From: Firmicutes bacterium CAG:238
Lineage (GTDB): Bacteria; Bacillota; Clostridia; Peptostreptococcales; Anaerovoracaceae
NCBI GenBank assembly: GCA_000435615.1
Contig: FR881993.1
Location: 1-14,464, forward strand
Direction: 5' to 3'
DNA: 14,464 nucleotides
Shown: positions 6,159-12,355 of the stretch, piece after piece
Position numbering within the stretch: the stretch's first letter is position 1
Layout of the letters: every line of letters starts with the position of its first letter
Notes under the pieces: model-generated
Seen by the model: the letters and a program-made list of their open reading frames with translations, nothing else
What the model was told of the DNA's origin: nothing
The model's database searches: none
Made by a program: the position numbers and the translations under genes

Positions 6159-7288
6159 AGCCTGTTTCCGTAACACAACTGAATGAATATATCAGCAGGG
6201 TTCTTACGACGGATCCTTTGCTCGGCAACATACGCGTAACGGGTGAGATTACCAACCTCAAATACCACAGCACCGGACATGTGTATTTTTCGATTGCGGA
6301 CGAAAACAGCAAAATCAACTGTTTTTTCCCGGTAAGTTATGTGAAAAATCTCCGGATTAAATTGTATGACGGGCTGAAAGTAATCATTAACGGATATATA
6401 AACGTTTATAAAAAAGGTGGAACATATACGCTGTTTGTTCGAAGCATAGAATCCTGCGGAGAAGGTGATCTTGCGGCGGCTTTTGAGTTGTTAAAAAAGA
6501 AACTCGATGCCGAGGGACTTTTTGCTCAGGAACACAAGAAACCGATTCCGGCCTTTCCGCGGAAGATAGGAATTGTAACTTCGGAAACCGGCGCAGCACT
6601 TCAGGATATTCTGAAAATTATCAAAGGCAGGACAAGCCTTGTTGACATTCTGATATTTCCGGTGCTTGTTCAGGGACCGGATGCGGCAGCAGATATTGCT
6701 TCTGCTTTGGATAGGATAAACGAGACATTCCATGACATTGACACCTTGATTGTGGGAAGAGGCGGAGGCTCGGCAGAAGACCTGTGGCCTTTCAATGAGG
6801 AATGCGTTGCCCGGGCAATTTACAGGTCGCGTATCCCTGTTATCTCGGCGGTCGGACATGAAATCGACTTTACCATTTCGGATTTCGTGGCAGATAGGAG
6901 AGCGGAGACCCCCACAGCGGCTGCGGAAATGGCCGTTCCGGACACGAATGAACTCCGCAGCAGGATGCAGATGCATAAGAACAATCTTGAAGCACAGATG
7001 AACAATAAAATTAAGCTGGATCGATTGACAGCTGATAATTTTCTGCTTGAAATGAGAAACTCTCTGCACCGTATTGTAACGTCTGCAGAACATAAATTGG
7101 AAAAATTCGGGCTGATGTTGGAAGAAAACAATCCCGAAAACATCTTAGGAAAAGGGTATTCTTTCATGCAGACCCGGGACGGTGAGGTCATTACTTCCGT
7201 GTCGGCAGTTAAGACCGGTGAGGAATACAAGATTACTCTGAAAGACGGAAATGTGATTATAAAAGCAATGGAAATTAACGCGAGGTAA
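6149..7288 (+). CDS. xseA: Exonuclease VII large subunit, short coiled coil
   Basis: A 379-residue catalytic subunit of exonuclease VII, which degrades single-stranded DNA from both ends. An N-terminal OB fold (about 5-102) contains VTGEITNLKYHSTGHVYFSI (30-49). The nuclease domain (about 135-262) contains PRKIGIVTSETGAALQDI (137-154), GRGGGSAEDLWPFNEE (203-218) and AVGHEIDF (234-241), followed by ADRRAETPTAAAE (248-260). The C-terminal segment NPENILGKGYSFMQTRDG (328-345) is also present. Between the nuclease domain and this segment lie only about 65 residues, clearly fewer than in the 448-456-residue B. subtilis and E. coli proteins. The coiled-coil region that holds XseB is therefore shortened. 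The ATG overlaps the previous gene by 10 bases, with a strong GGAGGT site at 6135-6140. Confidence 0.94.
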   Translation: MALKPVSVTQLNEYISRVLTTDPLLGNIRVTGEITNLKYHSTGHVYFSIADENSKINCFFPVSYVKNLRIKLYDGLKVIINGYINVYKKGGTYTLFVRSIESCGEGDLAAAFELLKKKLDAEGLFAQEHKKPIPAFPRKIGIVTSETGAALQDILKIIKGRTSLVDILIFPVLVQGPDAAADIASALDRINETFHDIDTLIVGRGGGSAEDLWPFNEECVARAIYRSRIPVISAVGHEIDFTISDFVADRRAETPTAAAEMAVPDTNELRSRMQMHKNNLEAQMNNKIKLDRLTADNFLLEMRNSLHRIVTSAEHKLEKFGLMLEENNPENILGKGYSFMQTRDGEVITSVSAVKTGEEYKITLKDGNVIIKAMEINAR

Positions 7289-7293
7289 AAGGT

Positions 7294-7470
7294 ATGACAT
7301 TTGAAGAATCCATAAAGAAACTCGAAGAAATGTCCGATAAAATAAGGGATGACAAAACGACTCTTGATGAGGCCGTTCAATACTATGAAGAAGGCATCAA
7401 ATGCTATAAGGCATGCGAAGAAATATTAAATAACGCCAAACAAAAAATTGAAATATATTCAAAAGAGTAA
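7294..7470 (+). CDS. xseB: Exonuclease VII small subunit
   Basis: A 58-residue ORF from ATG 7294 to TAA 7468-7470, starting 5 bases after xseA with GAGGT at 7282-7286. The product is a two-helix protein with the family signature: TFEESIKKLEEM at the start, LDEAVQYYEEGIKCYKACEE (24-43) in the middle, and a C-terminal helix ending KIEIYSKE. It is shorter than E. coli XseB (80 residues) but typical of clostridial versions. It binds the coiled coil of XseA and is needed for active enzyme. Confidence 0.93.
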   Translation: MTFEESIKKLEEMSDKIRDDKTTLDEAVQYYEEGIKCYKACEEILNNAKQKIEIYSKE

Positions 7471-7490
7471 GTAACCAGGAGGTTTACGTT

Positions 7491-8384
7491 ATGGAAAGAA
7501 GCTACCAGGATTACAAAGAAATCATTGATGCACACCTGCTCGATTTCATTCCGAACATCGATAATAAGAGCATTTCACTGTATGAATCCATGAAATACAG
7601 TCTCACCGCAGGCGGAAAACGTCTCCGGCCGATTCTTCTGCTTGCCGCATGCGAATTTGCCGGAGGAGATATAAACGAGGCAATTCCTTATGCATGCGCG
7701 GTGGAATACATTCACACCTATTCCCTGATACATGATGACCTGCCAGCAATGGACAATGATGACCTCAGAAGAGGGCTTCCTACCAATCATAAGATTTACG
7801 GAGACGCTCTCGCGATTCTGGCAGGCGACGGCTTGCTTACCACTGCTTTTGAGGCAATAAACAAGGATATGATGATGTATTTTGACAATCCTGAGAAGAT
7901 GAGAAAGCGAATCAGCGCTTCTTTTGAAATTGCAAAGGGCGCAGGATGTAAAGGAATGGTTGCGGGACAAGTTTCCGATATTGAGGCCGAAACAAACGAC
8001 TGTTCGAACGAAATGCTGGAATATATTCACATAAACAAGACGGCAGCACTTATCAAGTCTGCAATAAAGGCGGGCTTGTACCTTGGAAACCCTTCTTCGG
8101 ATATGCTTTCGCAGCTCGACAAGTATGCCGAAAACCTGGGTCTTGCGTACCAGATTGCCGACGACATCCTCGATGTGATAGGAAATCCCGAGGAACTCGG
8201 TAAGGAAACGGGCTCGGACAAGAAGAAAAACAAGACGACATACACGTCAATCAACGGTCTTGAAGCTGCACAGGACAGATTGGAACAGCTCACGGAGAAT
8301 GCCGTTGAGGCAATCGCCGATTATTATGACAATGCTGAATTCTTCAGAGATTTGGTATTGGAATTAAAAGACAGAAGAAACTAG
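7491..8384 (+). CDS. ispA: Farnesyl diphosphate synthase (polyprenyl synthetase)
   Basis: A 297-residue trans-prenyltransferase that condenses isopentenyl diphosphate with DMAPP and GPP. GGKRLRP is at 41-47. The first Asp-rich motif, DDLPAMDNDDLRRG, is at 82-95, and the second, QIADDILD, at 221-228. The first motif has the two-residue insertion (DDxxxxD), and an aromatic residue (Y77) lies five positions before it; both are marks of bacterial type II FPP synthases, so C15 product is the best inference. An AGGAGG site precedes the ATG. It lies directly ahead of dxs, so the operon couples the first MEP-pathway enzyme to chain elongation. A GGPP synthase activity cannot be excluded from sequence. 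Confidence 0.93.
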   Translation: MERSYQDYKEIIDAHLLDFIPNIDNKSISLYESMKYSLTAGGKRLRPILLLAACEFAGGDINEAIPYACAVEYIHTYSLIHDDLPAMDNDDLRRGLPTNHKIYGDALAILAGDGLLTTAFEAINKDMMMYFDNPEKMRKRISASFEIAKGAGCKGMVAGQVSDIEAETNDCSNEMLEYIHINKTAALIKSAIKAGLYLGNPSSDMLSQLDKYAENLGLAYQIADDILDVIGNPEELGKETGSDKKKNKTTYTSINGLEAAQDRLEQLTENAVEAIADYYDNAEFFRDLVLELKDRRN

Positions 8385-8391
8385 GATTTTT

Positions 8392-10254
8392 ATGAAAAAA
8401 AATATATGTGATTACGATTTTCCCGGGGAATTAAAGCAGATGTCAGAGAAAGAACTGGATCTTCTGACTTATTCAATCCGAGATTTTCTCATTGAAAATG
8501 TTGCAAAGACAGGGGGGCATCTTGCTTCAAACCTGGGAGTGGTTGAGCTTACGATTGCTCTGCACAAATCCTTTGATTGTCCGAAGGACAAAATCATATG
8601 GGATGTAGGGCATCAGGCATATGTCCACAAAATTCTCACAGGCAGAGCGAAAGATTTTTCGACATTGAGACAATTCGGAGGTCTCAGCGGTTTTCCCAAA
8701 ACCTGTGAAAGCCCTTACGATTGTTTTAATACGGGCCACAGCACCACTTCGATTTCGGCAGCGGCCGGAATGGCAGCGGCACGGGATCTGAAGGGTGAAA
8801 AGCATGAAACCATTGCCGTAATAGGAGACGGCTCTCTTACCGGTGGAATGGCGTACGAAGCACTGAACAACATCGGGGCCTCCAAGTCAAAGGTAATCGT
8901 GGTGCTTAACGATAACGGAATGTCGATTTCACCGAATATCGGCGGAGTATCCAACCACCTCGACTCGCTCCGAACTTCAAAGGGCTACCTAAGCGTAAAG
9001 AAGTTTATAAAAAACAAAATTGCAACCATTCCGAGCGTTGGCAAAGGGATTGCAAGAGGCTTGGCCGATATTAAAAACGATATAAAATATTCGATGATGG
9101 ATTACGGCGGGGTTCTTTTTGAGGAACTTGGGTTTACATATTTCGGGCCTGTTGACGGGCATGATATCACAAAACTCTGCGATGCCTTTGAGCGTGCAAA
9201 GATGCTGAATGAACCCGTTCTTATCCATGTCATAACCAAAAAAGGCAAGGGATATCGCAATGCCGAAAAAGCACCTGGCAGATTCCACGGAATCGAGCCT
9301 TTCGATCCGGAAACCGGAGAGGTTCTGAATAAACCGAAACGCCCGACTTATTCCAAGCTGATGGGCGAGCATCTTGTAAGTCTTGCAAGAAAAGATGAAC
9401 GAATTGTTGCGATTACGGCAGCGATGGGTGAAGCTACGGGACTCGGAGCATTTGCAAAAGAATTTCCGGACCGGTATTTTGATGTTGGAATCGCAGAACA
9501 GCATGCCGTGACATTTGCAGCGGGGCTTGCCAAAGAAGGTCTGAGACCGTTTGTCTGCATTTATTCATCGTTCCTGCAAAGAGCGTACGATCAGATGATT
9601 CATGATGTATGCATGCAAAAACTCCCGGTTACCTTTATGATTGACAGAGCCGGAGTCGTCGGGGCCGACGGTGAAACGCACAACGGAGTTTTTGATCTCA
9701 GCTACTTGAATCCGATGCCGAACATGACGGTGCTTGTACCGCCTTACGACAAAGCACTGACGGACTGCATGGATTTTGCTTTGGAACTTGACGGTCCGTG
9801 TGCAATTCGCTATCCCAAAGGCGAAGTACTTGAGCCTGTCCAAAACCGGGTCTGCGGCATGATGTTCTCTCCGGCACCGAAAACCGCTACCAGAATTGAA
9901 CTGATCGGAATCGGCAGAATGGCAGAGACGGCGCATGAAGTTTGTAACATTCTCTCAGCGAGAGGCATTCAAGCGGTCTGCGAAGAGACCGTGTTTGCAA
10001 AACCGATAGAAGAACGTTTTTATAAAGACATAGAACCGAATACGCTTATCGTTACAATTGAGGACAATGTAGTGAGAGGCGGATTCGGAGAGGCTCTCAG
10101 AGCACAGCTTGATGCAAATCAAAAGATTATGAACTTCGGCTGGCCGGACACCTTCATTGAACAGGGAACCTTCAAAGAATTGACGGACAAATACGGCCTG
10201 TCGGCAGATACGATAGCAGAAAGGATATGTGAAGCACTTGAAAGAAAGGCTTGA
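8392..10254 (+). CDS. dxs: 1-deoxy-D-xylulose-5-phosphate synthase
   Basis: A 620-residue thiamine-diphosphate enzyme that joins pyruvate and glyceraldehyde 3-phosphate into DXP, the first step of the MEP isoprenoid pathway. The N-terminal HLASNLGVVELTIALH segment and WDVGHQAYVHKILTGR are typical. The TPP/Mg motif begins GDGSLTGG at 145 and ends NDN at 173-175. The catalytic glutamate is E369 in DVGIAEQHAV. A transketolase C-terminal domain follows. Length agrees with the family (about 620-635). A weak AGGA site follows the ispA stop closely, suggesting coupled translation. The 3' end overlaps tlyA. Confidence 0.96.
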   Translation: MKKNICDYDFPGELKQMSEKELDLLTYSIRDFLIENVAKTGGHLASNLGVVELTIALHKSFDCPKDKIIWDVGHQAYVHKILTGRAKDFSTLRQFGGLSGFPKTCESPYDCFNTGHSTTSISAAAGMAAARDLKGEKHETIAVIGDGSLTGGMAYEALNNIGASKSKVIVVLNDNGMSISPNIGGVSNHLDSLRTSKGYLSVKKFIKNKIATIPSVGKGIARGLADIKNDIKYSMMDYGGVLFEELGFTYFGPVDGHDITKLCDAFERAKMLNEPVLIHVITKKGKGYRNAEKAPGRFHGIEPFDPETGEVLNKPKRPTYSKLMGEHLVSLARKDERIVAITAAMGEATGLGAFAKEFPDRYFDVGIAEQHAVTFAAGLAKEGLRPFVCIYSSFLQRAYDQMIHDVCMQKLPVTFMIDRAGVVGADGETHNGVFDLSYLNPMPNMTVLVPPYDKALTDCMDFALELDGPCAIRYPKGEVLEPVQNRVCGMMFSPAPKTATRIELIGIGRMAETAHEVCNILSARGIQAVCEETVFAKPIEERFYKDIEPNTLIVTIEDNVVRGGFGEALRAQLDANQKIMNFGWPDTFIEQGTFKELTDKYGLSADTIAERICEALERKA

Positions 10255-11041
10255 TGTTTTGCTTGTGAAAAAGGGGTTTTATCCGTCCAGAGAAAGGGCA
10301 AAAGCCTCCATTATGGCGGGAATTGTCTATGTTGACGGACAGAAAAGCGACAAAGCAGGCAATATGATTGACGAAAACGCGGAAATATTCGTGAAAGATA
10401 ATATTTGCCCGTATGTGAGCAGAGGTGGTCTGAAACTGGAGAAATCCATGAAACTGTGGCCGATTGACCTGAAGGATACGGTCTGCATGGATATAGGGGC
10501 TTCCACTGGAGGCTTTACCGACTGCATGCTCCAAAACGGTGCACGCAAGGTCTATGCCGTGGATGTGGGCTACGGACAGCTCGATTACAAGCTGCGAATC
10601 GACCCCCGCGTTGTAAATATGGAAAAATGCAATATAAGATATTTGGATTTTTCTCTTATTGAAGACCCCATTAATTTTATAAGCATCGATGTGTCTTTCA
10701 TATCGTTAAAGCTTGTTTTTCCGGTGGCTTCGAAACTTCTTGGAACGGACGGAACACTTGTATGCCTTGTAAAACCGCAGTTTGAAGCGGGAAGAGAGCA
10801 AGTCGGCAAAAAAGGTATCGTTCGGGACAAAAAAGTACATGAGGAAGTTATCAAAAATGTGGTACAATATGCTACAGAGAATGATTTGCATCCGGCAGGG
10901 CTCACTTTCAGTCCGGTCACGGGTGCGAAAGGCAACATAGAGTATCTTTTGTATCTTTCAAAAGTACCGCAGGAATCCGTTCTTTCGACGGATGACATAC
11001 AAACCATTGTCAACACCTCCCACGAGGAGTTAGAAAAATAA
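10229..11041 (+). CDS. tlyA: TlyA family rRNA 2'-O-methyltransferase
   Basis: A 270-residue protein with an N-terminal S4 RNA-binding domain (about 5-60: RLDVLLVKKG, SRERAKASIMAGIVYVDG) and an FtsJ/RrmJ-like SAM methyltransferase domain. The SAM loop is DIGASTGGFTD at 88-98; SIDVSFISL is at 152-160 and VKPQFEAG at 181-188. K69, D154, K182 and E238 coincide with the catalytic tetrad proposed for mycobacterial TlyA, which supports the numbering from this start. The family methylates 16S and/or 23S rRNA; older hemolysin labels are probably misleading. The GTG at 10229 lies 26 bases inside dxs, with AAGGA at 10221-10225 only 3 bases away. TTG at 10238 (spacing 12) is the alternative, giving three fewer residues. 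It is the last gene of the conserved cluster; argR and recN, which follow in B. subtilis, do not. Confidence 0.92.
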   Translation: MKHLKERLDVLLVKKGFYPSRERAKASIMAGIVYVDGQKSDKAGNMIDENAEIFVKDNICPYVSRGGLKLEKSMKLWPIDLKDTVCMDIGASTGGFTDCMLQNGARKVYAVDVGYGQLDYKLRIDPRVVNMEKCNIRYLDFSLIEDPINFISIDVSFISLKLVFPVASKLLGTDGTLVCLVKPQFEAGREQVGKKGIVRDKKVHEEVIKNVVQYATENDLHPAGLTFSPVTGAKGNIEYLLYLSKVPQESVLSTDDIQTIVNTSHEELEK

Positions 11042-11074
11042 AAGATGTAATAAAAAAGAAAAGAGGAGATTAAA

Positions 11075-12265
11075 ATGAAATTATCACAAAAGATTCAAGC
11101 CATGGAACTTTCCCCAATCAGAAAGTTTGTCCCTTATGCTGACGCTGCAAGAGCTGCAGGCAAGAAGGTTTACGGCCTCAACATCGGTCAGCCGGACATC
11201 AAGACTCCGAGAGCATTCTTTGACGCTGTAAAGAATTTTGACCAGGAAGTTCTTGCATACGCAAACTCCCAGGGCGAAAAGTCACTCATCGAAGCTTTAA
11301 TCGGTTACTACAAGAGAATCGGCATCGAATTCGAAAACAAAGACATCTTAATCACAAACGGTGGTTCCGAAGCATTGTCGATGATCTTCACAGGTATTCT
11401 CGATGAAGGCGATGAAGTTATCATGGCTGAACCTTTCTACACAAACTATAAGACATTCATCAAGGCTGCAGGCGGCGAAGTTGTTGCAATTCCTACAACT
11501 GCAGACGACGGATATCAGTATGCGGTAAGAGAAAAGATTGAAGGCGTTATTTCTCCAAAGACAAAAGCCATCGCAATTATCAACCCGGGCAACCCTACAG
11601 GCAAGGTTCTTACAAAAGAAGAAATGGATCTTATCGTTGATATCGTTGTTAAGAATGACTTATACCTCATCTGCGACGAAGTATACAGAGAATTCGTTTA
11701 TGATGGTAAAGAAATGTCCTCCTTCGGTACATATAAAGAAGCCGAACAGAATGTAATTATCGTTGACTCCGTATCCAAGAGATTCTCCGCTTGCGGCGCA
11801 AGAATCGGTTCCATCGCATCCAAGAACGAAGAATTGATGGGCAACTTAATGAAACTCTGCCAGGCAAGACTTTGCGTTCCTACATTGGACCAGATTGGTT
11901 CCGCTGCTCTTTACAATCTTGATCCATCCTACTTCAATGACATCAAGAAAGAATACGAACACAGAAGAAATGTTTCCGTTGAAGCGCTCAACGAAATCGA
12001 AGGAATCAAGTACGGTGTTCCGGAAGGTGCATTCTATATCACTTGCCAGCTTCCGGTTGACAACGCAGAAGAATTCTTAATGTTCCTGCTTACAGAGTTT
12101 GATGTTGACGGTGAAACCTGCATGTTCGCACCTGCAGGCGGATTCTACGGCACAAAGGGTGTAGGACAGTCCGATATCCGTATCGCATATGTTCTCAAGG
12201 CAGAAGACATGAAAGCCGGAATCAATATCATCAAAGAAGGTATCAAAGCTTATAATTCGCGTTAG
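11075..12265 (+). CDS. PLP-dependent class I/II aminotransferase
   Basis: A 396-residue fold-type I aminotransferase. The PLP lysine is K235 in SVSKRFSACGARIG. The cofactor-binding NPGNPTGK is at 170-177 and CDEVYREF begins at 200 (D201 pairs with the pyridine nitrogen). R369 in SDIRIAYV should bind the substrate carboxylate. It resembles aspartate or aromatic aminotransferases of subgroup I-gamma, but substrate cannot be fixed from the motifs. Codon use differs sharply from neighbours: no ATA isoleucine codon, ATC dominant, and almost only GAA for Glu. This indicates strong expression. An AGAGGAG site precedes the ATG in the 33-base gap after tlyA. A convincing promoter was not found; TTGTCA (11007-11012) with TAGAAA after 18 bases and a TGTAAT at 11046-11051 are weak options. 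Confidence 0.92.
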   Translation: MKLSQKIQAMELSPIRKFVPYADAARAAGKKVYGLNIGQPDIKTPRAFFDAVKNFDQEVLAYANSQGEKSLIEALIGYYKRIGIEFENKDILITNGGSEALSMIFTGILDEGDEVIMAEPFYTNYKTFIKAAGGEVVAIPTTADDGYQYAVREKIEGVISPKTKAIAIINPGNPTGKVLTKEEMDLIVDIVVKNDLYLICDEVYREFVYDGKEMSSFGTYKEAEQNVIIVDSVSKRFSACGARIGSIASKNEELMGNLMKLCQARLCVPTLDQIGSAALYNLDPSYFNDIKKEYEHRRNVSVEALNEIEGIKYGVPEGAFYITCQLPVDNAEEFLMFLLTEFDVDGETCMFAPAGGFYGTKGVGQSDIRIAYVLKAEDMKAGINIIKEGIKAYNSR

Positions 12266-12333
12266 CGAATTTCATCATTTCCTACCTTGCGGCAACGCCG
12301 AAAGGACGAGCGAGGGAAATGATATAACGCAAG
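12254..12333 (+). other. Set of competing inverted repeats between the aminotransferase gene and mutS
   Basis: This stretch contains nested inverted repeats. AATTCGC/GCGAATT (12254-12260/12265-12271) flanks a GTTA loop and includes the stop codon. ATCATTTCC/GGAAATGAT (12274-12282/12315-12323) is a perfect 9-bp stem. Inside it, CCTT-G-CGGC/GCCG-A-AAGG (12285-12305) forms an 8-bp stem with one mismatch and an AAC loop. Two more perfect 6-bp pairings compete with these: GCGTTA/TAACGC (12259-12264/12325-12330) and CTTGCG/CGCAAG (12286-12291/12328-12333). No U-tract follows, so it is not a standard terminator. It may be a regulatory leader, an extragenic palindromic repeat or an mRNA 3'-end stabiliser. 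Confidence 0.55.
12320..12328 (+). promoter_or_regulatory. Weak candidate extended -10 for mutS
   Basis: TGATATAAC resembles an extended -10 (TGn followed by TATAAC, five of six matches to TATAAT). No -35 is recognisable 16-18 bases upstream. Initiation near 12335 would leave a leader of about 20 bases holding the AAGGAG site at 12342-12347. The element sits in the right arm of the hairpin set described above. Confidence 0.25.
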
Positions 12334-12355
12334 ATTAAAAAAAAGGAGTTTTTTC

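Noticed and set aside
6491..7093. 200-codon open frame on the minus strand opposite xseA
   Set aside because: It lies wholly within the xseA nuclease domain, whose motifs are intact; no family features are visible in the antisense product.
7471..7490. Possible GTAACC/GGTTTAC hairpin around the ispA ribosome site
   Set aside because: The pairing needs a bulge and leaves almost no loop beyond AGGA; it looks like chance.
11007..11051. Promoter for the aminotransferase gene
   Set aside because: TTGTCA has only a poor -10 (TAGAAA, 18-base spacer), and TGTAAT at 11046 has no -35 at a suitable distance; neither is strong enough to list as a feature.
12341..12354. A-run/T-run hairpin around the mutS ribosome site
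   Set aside because: AAAAAA-GGAG-TTTTTT could fold over the ribosome site, but only A-U pairs with a 4-base loop are involved, so it should be too weak to regulate.
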